Source: Rickettsiales bacterium
Lineage (GTDB): Bacteria; Pseudomonadota; Alphaproteobacteria; Rs-D84
Length of the DNA: 64,000 nucleotides
Assembly: GCA_031266915.1 (NCBI GenBank)
Contig: JAISAB010000020.1
Span: 1-64,000, forward strand
Direction of reading: 5' to 3'
The notes below the pieces were generated by a model. The model searched no databases. It was not told where the DNA came from and worked only from the letters and a program-made list of their open reading frames with translations. A program made the translations under genes and the position numbers. Positions within the stretch are counted from its first letter, which is position 1, and each line of letters begins with the position of its first letter. Shown piece after piece: positions 37,019 through 45,238 of this stretch.

Positions 37019-37327
37019 TCAAATACTGTCTTTCATCTGGATGCCCGTAAAGCACAGGGACGCCGCGTCTTTCACAGGCATGTCTGCGGAATCGGGCAGG
37101 GACGCGACCTTGTCCAGACAGCGGACCATCAGATCGGTATGTTCGTCCGTGCCGGTCAGAATCTGCGCCGCCGCGCCGCGCCGTGCCAAAGACGCCGATT
37201 TCCAATGCTTCAGGTTGCCGGTTTCCAAATCGGACGACCGGTTCATAATAAAGAAAGCCACCGCGAACAGAATTACGGCCGCAACGCCAATCAGCAATTT
37301 CATATATTTTTTCACAATCGCCACCAT
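37019..37327 (-). CDS. Small membrane-anchored hypothetical protein
   Basis: A 102-residue protein with one N-terminal transmembrane helix ('LIGVAAVILFAVAFFIM') and a ~75-residue soluble domain containing two Cys residues ('VRCLDK', 'SLCFTG'). GGAG lies before the ATG, and the upstream gene stops two bases away, so it belongs to the operon from DUF2155 to the xseA group. No family recognised; small membrane proteins of this shape often accompany envelope enzymes. Confidence 0.6.
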   Translation of the reverse strand: MVAIVKKYMKLLIGVAAVILFAVAFFIMNRSSDLETGNLKHWKSASLARRGAAAQILTGTDEHTDLMVRCLDKVASLPDSADMPVKDAASLCFTGIQMKDSI

Positions 37328-37328
37328 T

Positions 37329-37649
37329 TTATCTTCTCCTGATTTTGTTACAATCGGACCCGGATTCGATTACCATCCGCGCCGCATCGTAAACTTTTTC
37401 AACGACCCTCAGCTTGGAAGATTCCGTCGCCAAGATGATTCCTTCTTCAGCCAGCTCGACCAAAACATTTTCGCCGCTGACGCGGTAAATATAATTCCAA
37501 GCGTCCGATTTTTTAAACATCGCGCACGCCTTGGACCGGGTCAGCAGCACGAACACCTTGGAATCGCCGTCATAGCTGAGATACTCGCCGTTTTCAAACG
37601 ATTGCAAGCCCAGCACGTAACCTTCTATAACTTTTTGCGTCAACAACAT
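37329..37649 (-). CDS. Hypothetical protein
   Basis: A 106-residue protein without signal peptide or membrane segment. The predicted pattern is beta-rich in the middle ('SYDGDSKVFVLLTRSKACAMF') and basic at the end (NKIRRR). It shares the operon with the DUF2155 gene, starting three bases after its stop. No family recognised. Confidence 0.6.
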   Translation of the reverse strand: MLLTQKVIEGYVLGLQSFENGEYLSYDGDSKVFVLLTRSKACAMFKKSDAWNYIYRVSGENVLVELAEEGIILATESSKLRVVEKVYDAARMVIESGSDCNKIRRR

Positions 37650-37652
37650 GCC

Positions 37653-38006
37653 TTATTCACACTTTACCAGCCACAAATCATAATCGGCATTCTGCAGCGG
37701 GTTGTCGCCAGGCTCGTTCCGGGACATCCATCCGCTGAAAATCCGACCGTCCGGATTTTTGGAAACCTCGACGAACATGAAGAAATCTTCAGGCTGGAAA
37801 GGGTCCGTCTGCCGGCACGAGCGTACCGTCATCGCCAGTTTTTCATATTCGGCGCGCGCGCCAACTGTCAGGGATATTGTCTGGGATTTTCCGGCCGCCT
37901 TGTTCATGACGCGCACGACCGCGGTCTTTTTTTCAACATACGCGGACGCGTCCGCAGAATACAGCAGCGCGAATGAGACCAGCAATGCGGACAACAGTTT
38001 TTTCAT
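37653..38006 (-). CDS. DUF2155 domain exported protein
   Basis: A 117-residue exported protein with signal peptide 'LLSALLVSFALLYSADASA'. The mature part matches the alphaproteobacterial DUF2155 family: 'VRSCRQTDPFQPEDFFMFVEV', interrupted here, 'IFSGWMSRNEPGDNPLQ' and 'YDLWLVKCE'. The two conserved Cys residues (RSC, KCE) may form a disulfide. The family has no known function but appears next to envelope or cell-division genes in this class. The ATG at 38006 starts the signal peptide; the longer frame from 38072 reaches into the intergenic repeat. Confidence 0.85.
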   Translation of the reverse strand: MKKLLSALLVSFALLYSADASAYVEKKTAVVRVMNKAAGKSQTISLTVGARAEYEKLAMTVRSCRQTDPFQPEDFFMFVEVSKNPDGRIFSGWMSRNEPGDNPLQNADYDLWLVKCE

Positions 38007-38071
38007 AACCGGTATTCTATAACCGCGGCAGGGCAAAGTCAAAGTTAATTTTGGCATTAAATCAATTGACA

Positions 38072-38180
38072 ATAATGTACCTTATTATTAAAACCTCAAG
38101 ACTCGTCATACCGGCCTGCGCCGGGGTGACGACAAAAGAGAAGAGTGTCGAAAAAGGTACATCCTGTCAGTTGAAGATGA
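38072..38180. repeat. MITE-like composite palindrome, copy B
   Basis: Left arm AATGTACCTTATTATTAAAA and right arm GTGTCGAAAAAGGTACATCC...TGTCAGTTGA enclose CCTCAAGACTCGTCATACCGG and GGGGTGACGAC. It matches copies A (18.3 kb) and C (53.5 kb). Confidence 0.7.
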
Positions 38181-38198
38181 AACTATTCACTATTGATT

Positions 38199-38229
38199 AA
38201 AAAATCCCGCAGACGCGGGATTTTTTTTA
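38199..38229. terminator. Terminator after rplS
   Basis: AAATCCCGC / GCGGGATTT hairpin with T run; it lies at the end of the minus-strand ribosomal gene. Confidence 0.85.
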
Positions 38230-38622
38230 TTGCTTGTTCGTGGTCTTTTCAGCGGACGTTGCAGCCAAGTCTTCGACAATGCGGGCCTTTTTGCCGGACA
38301 AGCCGCGCAGAAAGAACAATTTTGCGCGACGCACCTTGCCGATGCGCAGTTTCTCGATCTTTTCAATCGAGGGGCTGTATAGGGGGAACTTGCGCTCGAC
38401 CCCGACGCCGTATGATTCGCGGCGCACCGTGAACGACGCGTTGCCGCCGGTGTCCCCGTCGCGGGCGATGACTACGCCCTCGAAAATCTGGATGCGGAAT
38501 TTGTCTCCGTCCTTGATTTTAACGTGCACCCGCACCGTGTCGCCGGCCTTGAAAGCCGGAATTTTCTTGTCGCCTTTCAGCTTTTCGATTTGCTTGGCTT
38601 CTATTTTCTTAATGATGTTCAT
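38227..38622 (-). CDS. rplS: Ribosomal protein L19
   Basis: A 131-residue L19 of the large subunit, at the 30S-50S interface. Seen: '[13 protein letters not shown]', '[14 protein letters not shown]', '[21 protein letters not shown]' split by the usual turn, '[25 protein letters not shown]'. Length is slightly above the common 115 because of a short tail. It follows trmD on the minus strand as in most bacteria. Confidence 0.96.
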   Translation of the reverse strand: MNIIKKIEAKQIEKLKGDKKIPAFKAGDTVRVHVKIKDGDKFRIQIFEGVVIARDGDTGGNASFTVRRESYGVGVERKFPLYSPSIEKIEKLRIGKVRRAKLFFLRGLSGKKARIVEDLAATSAEKTTNKQ

Positions 38623-38695
38623 GTTTTACTCACTTTGTTCGTAAAAGGAATCAGCAAACAGGAATCGGGAATCAGCAGATTAATACTTACTCCTT

Positions 38696-39409
38696 TCAAC
38701 TTGTTCCTGATTCCTTTAATAAATCCGGACGGCGTTCTTTGGTTATGTCGTCCGATTGTTTTTTCCGCCATCTTTCTATGTCGCCATGATGACCGGACAG
38801 CAGGACTTCTGGGACGCTTCGTCCACGCCATACTGACGGACGGGTATATAATGGCCATTCCAGCCCGCCGATTTCGAAACTTTCGTTTGCGGTGGCATCC
38901 TTGCCGCCGCGGACCACATTATCCATCAGACGAACGCAGCTGTCAATAAAAACTTGCGCTGCGATTTCGCCGCCCGACAGGATATAGTCGCCTATGGATA
39001 CCTCTTCGATGCCATATTCGTCGATTATCCGCTGGTCGATGCCCTCGTACCGGCCGCAAATAAGGATAAAGGATGATGGATAATGGATGACAGACGACGT
39101 GAATTCGCGCACCATCTTTTGATTCAACAGACGACCACGCGGCGAGAAATAAATTATCCTGCTCTCTGTTACTTGTTCCTTGTTCCTTATACTGTCAATC
39201 GCGGCGCCCAGAACCTGGGGCAGCATGACCATGCCCGCGCCGCCGCCGAATTGCGCGTCATCCACGCTTTTGTGGCTGTCCGTCGCGAAGTTGCGGATAT
39301 TGATTGCCTCGTACGACCAGACGCCGTCGTCCAGCGCCCGGCCGACAACCCCGCCCGCCAAGGTGCCCGGGAACATTTCAGGAAAGATGGTCAGTATCTT
39401 GAAATTCAT
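38696..39409 (-). CDS. trmD: tRNA (guanine37-N1)-methyltransferase
   Basis: A 237-residue SPOUT methyltransferase making m1G37 to prevent +1 frameshifting. Seen: 'ILTIFPEMFPG', 'DDAQFGGGAGMVM', 'ILICGRYEGIDQRIIDEY', 'SIGDYILSGGE' and 'VLLSGHHGDIERWRKKQ'. Three short stretches are written in repeat DNA: 'SSVIHYPSSFI' (GGATGATGGATAATGG), 'IRNKEQVTESR' (GGAACAAGGAACAAG), and the tail 'KESGTS' with its stop (AAAGGAATCAGGAACAAG). These lie in loops or at the end, so activity may be kept. Confidence 0.95.
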   Translation of the reverse strand: MNFKILTIFPEMFPGTLAGGVVGRALDDGVWSYEAINIRNFATDSHKSVDDAQFGGGAGMVMLPQVLGAAIDSIRNKEQVTESRIIYFSPRGRLLNQKMVREFTSSVIHYPSSFILICGRYEGIDQRIIDEYGIEEVSIGDYILSGGEIAAQVFIDSCVRLMDNVVRGGKDATANESFEIGGLEWPLYTRPSVWRGRSVPEVLLSGHHGDIERWRKKQSDDITKERRPDLLKESGTS

Positions 39410-39422
39410 GACGACGCTTGTT

Positions 39423-39710
39423 TTATTTTTCCCTGTCGCAGCAACCCGCGCACAACAGCTGCATATGATTTGCCAAAATGCAGTTAAGCTTTTTCTTGGC
39501 TATATTCGCGTCGCCGACAGACAGAATGTCCAATATTATTGTCTTTACATTTTGTTTTGTTTCATTCTCCAATTTTGAATGGATATTGCGCGTATTTTTC
39601 AAAAATAAAAACATGGATTTATATGCCGGACATTCGCCAAGACGGGCATTGCAGTTCGCGCAAAAACTGCTGCGCTTGGAGTTGTACGATACGACGAATT
39701 TTCTTTTCAC
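39423..39710 (-). CDS. Small Cys-containing hypothetical protein
   Basis: A 95-residue basic protein with two Cys pairs ('FCANCNARLGEC' near residue 17 and 'LCAGCCDREK' at the end), suggesting a zinc-binding or redox role. A GTG start with AGGAAA upstream is used. It sits between trmD and another small gene inside the rpsP-rimM-trmD-rplS cluster, a place normally empty. No family recognised; it may be unique to this lineage. The reality of the gene is likely but not certain. Confidence 0.5.
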   Translation of the reverse strand: MKRKFVVSYNSKRSSFCANCNARLGECPAYKSMFLFLKNTRNIHSKLENETKQNVKTIILDILSVGDANIAKKKLNCILANHMQLLCAGCCDREK

Positions 39711-39758
39711 TTTAATTTTTCCTATGGGTTGGATTTTATCAATCGAAACGGCGTGGTG

Positions 39759-40031
39759 TTATTTGCCATTGACCTTGTTTGCCTGTTCAACCAAATAACC
39801 GAATACCGAGACAATCTGATTAGAGAATTGCATGTCTTTTTTATGCTTAATCGTAAAATTCTTTTCACAAGCCCGTATAAAGCCCAATGAAGCGCCGAAA
39901 TTTGGATTAGACGCCAAGACGCTCAACATTTTCAAAGCGTTGTCAGATGCAGACATCGTGTTTCCAATGACAGGCACGCCATTTTCTCCAACGGCGGTTA
40001 TGCATACTTTCATTTGATTATCATCATTCAT
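39759..40031 (-). CDS. Small hypothetical protein
   Basis: A 90-residue soluble protein starting MNDDNQMKVCITAVGENG, with helical second half ('QIVSVFGYLVEQANKV'). AAAAGGAAA precedes the ATG at good spacing, and rimM ends 11 bases upstream, so it is probably in the ribosomal-modification operon. The pattern 'NTMSASDNALKMLSVLASN' looks like a binding surface, but no family is recognised. Confidence 0.55.
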   Translation of the reverse strand: MNDDNQMKVCITAVGENGVPVIGNTMSASDNALKMLSVLASNPNFGASLGFIRACEKNFTIKHKKDMQFSNQIVSVFGYLVEQANKVNGK

Positions 40032-40042
40032 ATTTTTTCCTT

Positions 40043-40507
40043 TTATTTTATGTAAATGATTTTGTTTTCCATATCCACGTCTGCGCCGCCGAACGACAGC
40101 ATTTCCCCGGAATCCGATTCCAAAATGTCGCCGGCGCCAAAATTGTGCACGGCGGCGACTGCGCCGACCATCTTACCGAACAGATTGACTTGCATTCCTA
40201 TCAAATCTGTTTGGTAATACTCTCCCACGGGCAATCGGGGCAGGGATTCGCGTTCTATGAATAATTCCGTTCCGCGCAGAGCCTCGGCCGCAATTCTGTC
40301 GTCGACGCCGTCGATTTTGGCGACAATTACGTCCGAATTCGGAACATGGCGCACAAAAGCCAAACCGCCGTCCGGGAACCGTGGGCTTTGAACCTGGAAC
40401 TTTTGAAAATCCAGCGGATTTTCGGCGTACGTCTGCACGCGCACCTGGCCGCGCAGGCCGTGGGCCGCGACGATTTTTCCCACCAAGATTTTTGATGCGT
40501 CAGACAT
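40043..40507 (-). CDS. rimM: Ribosome maturation factor RimM
   Basis: A 154-residue RimM assisting 30S assembly through ribosomal protein S19. The N-terminal barrel has 'LVGKIVAAHGLRGQVRVQTYAENP', in pieces typical of the family, and 'GTELFIERESLPRLPVGEYYQTDLIGM' leads into the PRC-barrel end. The C-terminus 'MENKIIYIK' is slightly short. It follows rpsP as usual; two small genes then separate it from trmD. Confidence 0.93.
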   Translation of the reverse strand: MSDASKILVGKIVAAHGLRGQVRVQTYAENPLDFQKFQVQSPRFPDGGLAFVRHVPNSDVIVAKIDGVDDRIAAEALRGTELFIERESLPRLPVGEYYQTDLIGMQVNLFGKMVGAVAAVHNFGAGDILESDSGEMLSFGGADVDMENKIIYIK

Positions 40508-40580
40508 GAATTATTCCACTGGTGATGGATATATGGCGTCCGATTTCCAAAATAAAAACCGGACGCCGCGTTCGGCAAAT

Positions 40581-41036
40581 TTATTCGGCGGACGTTTCCG
40601 CAGGGGCCTCGGCCGGCGCTTCTGAGGCCGCTGGCGCGATTTCTGCTGCCGGTGTTGCGGCGGTTTCGGCCGCTGCCTTTGCCTCGGCTGCTTTCGCCAG
40701 CTTGCCGGCCTTGTCCTTGATTTTCATCAATGTTTTTTCAGACTGCAGATGCTTTTTCGTCTGAACCGGATAGGCTTTCTTTTCCAGCACACCTGCGTTC
40801 GCCAGGAATTTGTAAACGCGGTCGGACGGCATCGCGCCCTTGGCCATCCAGGCCTTGATTTCGTCGATTTTCAAAGTGACGCGGTTGTCGCCGTCTTTCG
40901 GCTGCATTGGGTCGTATTTTCCGACGACACCCAGAATGTTTCCCGAATTGCGCGCGTTGCGCGAATCCGTCACGACGATGTGATAATAAGGGCGTTTTTT
41001 CGCGCCATAACGCGCAAGTCTGATTACGGTTGCCAT
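40581..41036 (-). CDS. rpsP: Ribosomal protein S16 with Ala/Glu-rich tail
   Basis: A 151-residue S16; residues 1-85 are the conserved small-subunit protein ('IRLARYGAKKRPYYHIVVTD', 'GNILGVVGKYDP', 'WMAKGAMPSDRVYKFLANAG'). The rest is a charged then Ala/Pro/Glu-rich tail ('AEAPAETSAE'), longer than the usual ~80-90 residue protein. Such tails occur in several Alphaproteobacteria. It heads the rpsP-rimM-trmD-rplS order on the minus strand. Confidence 0.95.
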   Translation of the reverse strand: MATVIRLARYGAKKRPYYHIVVTDSRNARNSGNILGVVGKYDPMQPKDGDNRVTLKIDEIKAWMAKGAMPSDRVYKFLANAGVLEKKAYPVQTKKHLQSEKTLMKIKDKAGKLAKAAEAKAAAETAATPAAEIAPAASEAPAEAPAETSAE

Positions 41037-41312
41037 TTTTCTTTTTCCTTTTTAAGTTATTGTTCCCAAGACCGCTTTGAACGACACAAAAACGCGCCAT
41101 CAAGAGCGAGACTCGCCGGTTGATGTTCCTCTACGCAGGCTGCGTGCAGGAGTTCAATAATCGCAATCTTTGGGGATTTGCCGACGTATTATCCATCAAT
41201 AATTGGCAAAAGTCAAATAAATTATGGCTTTTTGCAAATACCCGCCACGGTCGGCGCAATTGGTCATCAAATATTTCTGGATTTTTTCGCGGATGTTTAT
41301 ATAATTCGCCGC

Positions 41313-42023
41313 ATGAGATTAGATTGTGAACTTGTCATACGCAAAATTTACCCGACCCGCGCCAAGGCGGCCGCGGCTATTATCGCCGGATTGGTTTCTG
41401 TCAACGGTCTGGCAGCGCCCAAGGCCAGTCTGAACGTGTTACCGCACGATTCCATATCGGGCGCTCCGCTGCCCTATATTTCCGGTCGCGGCAGCTTGAA
41501 ATTGGCCGCGGCGCTGGATGCGTTCAATATCGACCCGACAGACATGCTGTGCCTGGACGTCGGTTCCAGCACGGGCGGCTTTACCGAGGTATTATTGAAC
41601 CGCGGCGCGCGGCGCATAATCGCGGTGGATGTCGGCACGGACCAGATGATTCCGGGGCTGCGAAACGACCCGCGTGTGACGTCTTTGGAAGAAACGGATA
41701 TTCGGATGCTGCGGCCGACGGCCTGCGTCGACTTGGTTGTCGCCGACGTGTCTTTTATATCGCTGGCAGACATCGCGGCCAGTCTGGCGGCATGGAACCC
41801 GCCCAAAATCATCGCGCTTATCAAACCTCAGTTCGAAGTCCCGCGCCGCACCGCCGCCAAGGGCAGGGGTGTTATTAAATCCGACGCGGACCGTGTTCGT
41901 TCTATTGAAGCAGTGACGGACGCATTCAAAGCGGCCGGTTTCCGGCGGACCGGATTAATCGAATCCCCGATAAAGGGCGGCAGCGGAAATATGGAATACC
42001 TGGCAATGTTCACAAACCAGTAG
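41313..42023 (+). CDS. TlyA-family rRNA 2'-O-methyltransferase / hemolysin-like protein
   Basis: A 236-residue protein with an N-terminal S4-like RNA-binding domain ('IRKIYPTRAKAAAAI') and an FtsJ-like methyltransferase domain: 'LCLDVGSSTGGFTEVLL' (SAM site), 'VDVGTDQM', 'DVSFISL' and 'IALIKPQFEV'. This is the TlyA family, which methylates cytidines of 16S and 23S rRNA; the hemolysin name is historical. The ATG at 41313 is preferred because it starts the S4 domain; the frame opens at 41178. Its stop codon is the first triplet of the TAGTG repeat. Confidence 0.9.
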   Translation: MRLDCELVIRKIYPTRAKAAAAIIAGLVSVNGLAAPKASLNVLPHDSISGAPLPYISGRGSLKLAAALDAFNIDPTDMLCLDVGSSTGGFTEVLLNRGARRIIAVDVGTDQMIPGLRNDPRVTSLEETDIRMLRPTACVDLVVADVSFISLADIAASLAAWNPPKIIALIKPQFEVPRRTAAKGRGVIKSDADRVRSIEAVTDAFKAAGFRRTGLIESPIKGGSGNMEYLAMFTNQ

Positions 42024-42106
42024 TGATTAGTGCATAGTGAGTAGTGTTTAGTGAACTAGTTAACTATTCACTATAAACTAAGTACTATTCACTACTCACT
42101 ATTTAC
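42021..42106. repeat. TAGTG/CACTA palindromic repeat, copy 1
   Basis: Left arm TAGTGATTAGTGCATAGTGAGTAGTG, right arm CACTATAAACTAAGTACTATTCACTACTCACTA. It joins the convergent ends of the tlyA-like and LysM genes and gives a TAG stop to both (42021-42023, and 42101-42099 on the minus strand). Confidence 0.8.
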
Positions 42107-43256
42107 TTATTGGAATATTCAATATCTGTTTCGGGAAAATCAAATCCGGGTTTTCAATATTGTTTCTTTCCGCGATGATGCTGAACAAAATTCCCCGACG
42201 CAGAAAGTTTCTGGCGATAATCCACAGGCAATCACCGCGGCGCACGGTATAGAAAGTATCGCTGTCGCCGGTCGGTTCCGGCATCGCGAATTCATGCCGC
42301 ACTGTTGCGACGGTCCGTCCGTCGCCGTCATGCAGGCGGATTTCCAGTTTATATTCCCGACCCGGCTTCAATTCGCCAACATCCGCGCCCAAACCGAAGT
42401 GCTTGTGGTCGGACACGCGCGCAAAGCCCAGATACGTTCCATCCAGCGATAATGACACGCGCAGGCGCGGCAGCGCGTCGCCGGTAACGACGATGCGTCC
42501 CGAATCCAGATAATCAATTTTCGAGACCTGCAAATCGCCCTCGACCAATTTCGGAGACTGCAGCAGTGTGCTGCCGTTTTTCGTCATCAGCAGCGAGATT
42601 GAATTCTCGTATCCGCGCGGGGAAATATAAACGAAGACATCGCTTTCGGATTTGACGCCCGTATCGGCGCCGACCAAGGAAATAGTATAGTTGCCGGGCG
42701 CGAAAGCGCGCGTCGGCGCGTAAACGAATTCGCCGCGTGCATCCGTGCGTTCCGTCGCGACTACTTTTTTATTGATGACGATGGAAACGTTCGCCGACGG
42801 CAGCCACCGGCCCGCGATGACGACATTGCCGTCTTTTTCAATGCGGACGATGTCGAACGACGGTTCTGCGTTTTCCGCGACCACCTGGATTGTCGGTTCG
42901 GGCACGGCCGGAATAACTACGATTTTTTCGGTCGCGTTCACGCGAAAGAATGCGACCCAGACCGCAATAAATACAACCAACAGCGCACACAGAATCGGAA
43001 ACCAATACGCGGCCGGACCGGATTTTTTCTTATCGCGGCGGCTGACTGTTCCTGCGGCGGCGGTTTTGGCGGGCCGGCCCACGATTTTTTTCACAGCCGG
43101 GCGCGCGAACAGGTTAAGGCTTTTCAAGAAACGCTTTGCGAATGCGCGGCGGCGTTCCATCCATGAAGTCTGACGGGCTACGGCTTCTTCGATAATTTTG
43201 TCAGTGCTTCTTTTGATTCCGCCCATATTTGGATTTTTTTTAATTTTCTTGGCCAT
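42099..43256 (-). CDS. LysM-domain membrane protein
   Basis: A 385-residue protein with a basic cytoplasmic N-terminus, one transmembrane helix near residue 85 ('WFPILCALLVVFIAVWVAFF'), two or three Ig/beta-sandwich-like extracellular segments ('GNVVIAGRWLPSANVSIVIN', 'GEFVYAPTRAFAPGNYTI' and 'GRIVVTGDALPRLRVSL' share a pattern), and a C-terminal LysM domain ('YTVRRGDCLWIIARNFL', 'IAERNNIENPDLIFPKQIL'). LysM binds peptidoglycan, so the protein tethers the inner membrane to the wall. The stop is provided by the flanking repeat. Confidence 0.87.
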   Translation of the reverse strand: MAKKIKKNPNMGGIKRSTDKIIEEAVARQTSWMERRRAFAKRFLKSLNLFARPAVKKIVGRPAKTAAAGTVSRRDKKKSGPAAYWFPILCALLVVFIAVWVAFFRVNATEKIVVIPAVPEPTIQVVAENAEPSFDIVRIEKDGNVVIAGRWLPSANVSIVINKKVVATERTDARGEFVYAPTRAFAPGNYTISLVGADTGVKSESDVFVYISPRGYENSISLLMTKNGSTLLQSPKLVEGDLQVSKIDYLDSGRIVVTGDALPRLRVSLSLDGTYLGFARVSDHKHFGLGADVGELKPGREYKLEIRLHDGDGRTVATVRHEFAMPEPTGDSDTFYTVRRGDCLWIIARNFLRRGILFSIIAERNNIENPDLIFPKQILNIPISK

Positions 43257-43367
43257 GGGTTTCTCCGACTAATTCGATACACTTCCTCTCTCGCCCTCTT
43301 TGAACGAGAGATTATCACAAAAATTATTTCTTTGTCAACAAAAACATTGATGATGGATAATCGCCGC

Positions 43368-43396
43368 TTGCAAAAATCGTCTGCGTGTTATATAGT
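43368..43396 (+). promoter_or_regulatory. Sigma70-like promoter of free-standing RNA copy 5
   Basis: TTGCAA (43368-43373), 17 bases, TATAGT (43391-43396). It shares the upstream CGCTTGCAAAAATC with copy 4. Confidence 0.78.
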
Positions 43397-43401
43397 GCCT
43401 T

Positions 43402-43617
43402 TGTCGCGGAGCGTTTCCGCGATGAGGCTTGATAACCTGTACTTACGGATTCCAGCAATGGCTGGAGGGCGGCGAATATATTGAATAAGTCGTGCAATTC
43501 CGTAGGATTGTTATCAACCTCCAGCCGCTTTTATACAAGGCGGTTTTTTGCTTCTGTATTGGGAGTACGGAAGCGGATAGTGCATGAACGGGGGCCTCAT
43601 CAACCCCCGTTTTTTTC
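43402..43617 (+). ncRNA. Free-standing structured RNA, family copy 5
   Basis: The 5' hairpin GTCGCGGA/TTCCGCGA is followed by a long-range stem TTGATAAC with GTTATCAA (43429-43436 with 43510-43517). A CCAGC/GCTGG hairpin, the core GAATATATTGAATA, a CAATTCC/GGATTG hairpin and a CCGC...GCGG hairpin with T run come next. As in copy 4, CTTCTGTA...TACGGAAG and a terminator CGGGGG/CCCCCG with TTTTTTT (43587-43617) end the transcript. The remaining gap to pfkA holds nothing else clear. Confidence 0.82.
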
Positions 43618-43713
43618 GTACTGGTCGAATATGATTCGCCCCTACACCGGTATGACGATTTGTCTGGTTCCCGGTTCTTTTCTCTGATAGAATGAAACGC
43701 AAAGGAAACGCAT

Positions 43714-44832
43714 ATGAAATCTAAAAAAACAACTTTTCACAATCCGCCATCCGCCAAAAGAATCGGAATCATAACGACCGGCGGCGATTGTTCGGGACTG
43801 AACACCGCGATTCACCGCGTCGCGCTGGGCGCGATGCTGCGCGGCTGGACGGTTTTCGGGATAAAGGACGGCACGGACGGGCTGACCTTTGATTCGGACA
43901 AGGTTATAAAATTCAACCGCAACACGTTGCCGATTGAAGTCGCGCGCCTGTCCGGCAGCATGCTGTGCAACGGCCGTTCGGGAATGGAGAACTTCGAAAC
44001 CGCCGCCAAGGCCGGCCAGCATTCCGAATTCAACAAAAGATTAAAGAAATCGCTGGAAAGCCTGGAACTGGACGCCTTGGTCCTGATTGGCGGCAATGGC
44101 AGCCTGTCGCTGGCATACAGGCATGCCGAAATCTATTCCGGCCTGCAGCTGATTTGCATGCCGAAAACCATCGACAGGGATATTCCGATGACCGACACGA
44201 CCATCGGTTTTTCGACCGCCGTGCAACAGCTGGTGAATTTCTGCGACCAATTGCTGCTGACCGGACGCAGCCACCACAGGTGGTTCGTCGTCCAGACGAT
44301 GGGGCGCGATACCGGCGCATTGGCGCTGAACGCGGGCGTCGCCCTGGGTGCGGATGCGATTTTGATTCCTGAAATCAAGTTCAACGTCAACAGCCTGATT
44401 GACCATATAAACAACCAGCCGCGCGATTACGGAATTATTTTGGTGTCCGAGGGGATTTCTCTGCGCGGTCATTCGGGCCGGCCGGCGGAAATGATTTCGC
44501 GTCAGCTGAGCGCCGCGAACATCGCGAACCGCGCGGCGTTTCCCGAACACACGCAAAGGGCGGGCGACACGACCGCGGATGACCGTCTGCTGGCGACGGC
44601 GATGGCGAATTGCGCCCTGGACGCGATTGAGAATAACGAGACCTATGTCATGACCGCGGTCCGCGGCGGTCGGTTCAAAACGATTCCTTTGTCCGATTTC
44701 TTCGACGCGGGCGACATCGTCAGCGACCCCAAGATTCCGAATATGAAGGTATCGAACGAATACGTCCAGCCCGATGACCCATTGTTGGACATCGCCGCCG
44801 CGATGGGGATTTATATCGGGGAAACGAAATAA
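43714..44832 (+). CDS. 6-phosphofructokinase family enzyme
   Basis: A 372-residue PFK of the bacterial A-type fold, phosphorylating fructose-6-phosphate. Motifs: 'GIITTGGDCSGLN' (phosphate donor loop), 'VLIGGNGSLSLAYRHA' (where E. coli has GGDGS), 'PKTIDRDIPMTDTTIGF' (catalytic Asp in TID; E. coli PGTIDND), 'VVQTMGRDTGALAL'. Gly at the donor position suggests ATP, whereas Lys in PKTID is typical of pyrophosphate-using and mixed-type PFKs, so the donor is uncertain. The start is preceded by AAAGGAAAC. Confidence 0.88.
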   Translation: MKSKKTTFHNPPSAKRIGIITTGGDCSGLNTAIHRVALGAMLRGWTVFGIKDGTDGLTFDSDKVIKFNRNTLPIEVARLSGSMLCNGRSGMENFETAAKAGQHSEFNKRLKKSLESLELDALVLIGGNGSLSLAYRHAEIYSGLQLICMPKTIDRDIPMTDTTIGFSTAVQQLVNFCDQLLLTGRSHHRWFVVQTMGRDTGALALNAGVALGADAILIPEIKFNVNSLIDHINNQPRDYGIILVSEGISLRGHSGRPAEMISRQLSAANIANRAAFPEHTQRAGDTTADDRLLATAMANCALDAIENNETYVMTAVRGGRFKTIPLSDFFDAGDIVSDPKIPNMKVSNEYVQPDDPLLDIAAAMGIYIGETK

Positions 44833-45238
44833 CAATTAATAAATAATAGAGAATAAAGAATAAATAATATGTTCGGTCTAAGTTCCCCTCCGCCGGAGGG
44901 GTGTCTCGGCCGCGGCGCACGAAGTGCGACGGGACGGACGGGGTGGTGTTACTGGGTTGCTTCGCTTTGCTCGCAATGACAAAGTAGAGGATAGCTGTTC
45001 GAGCGTAATGCTATAAACTATACACTACCTGCTATTCGCTATCCGCTATTTTTTTCACTGGACACGGGCGCCACAAAGGCGCAGAATGTATTCACAGGAC
45101 CGCTAATCCAAACCATCGTTGGATTGTACATAGTTGCTGTTCTTAAAAACCCCAGTTTTTCGCCATCTTTTGTTTCCTATTTATTGCCTAATCTAAACCA
45201 TGGTTTTTATGCCATTTTGGGCAATGGGGAAAAGAGAG
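44833..45238. other. Intergenic region with dispersed repeats, no gene
   Basis: Holds CCCCTCCGCCGGAGGGG (about 44886-44902), GGATTGCTT-type repeat pieces (44950-44980), a single arm of the CACTA family (45015-45055) and a small hairpin AATCCAA/TTGGATT. No credible reading frame. The end presumably contains the promoter of the next gene. Confidence 0.6.

Noticed and set aside
36717-37976. 419-residue plus-strand frame
   Set aside because: It spans several real minus-strand operon genes with motifs; no domain and no start context.
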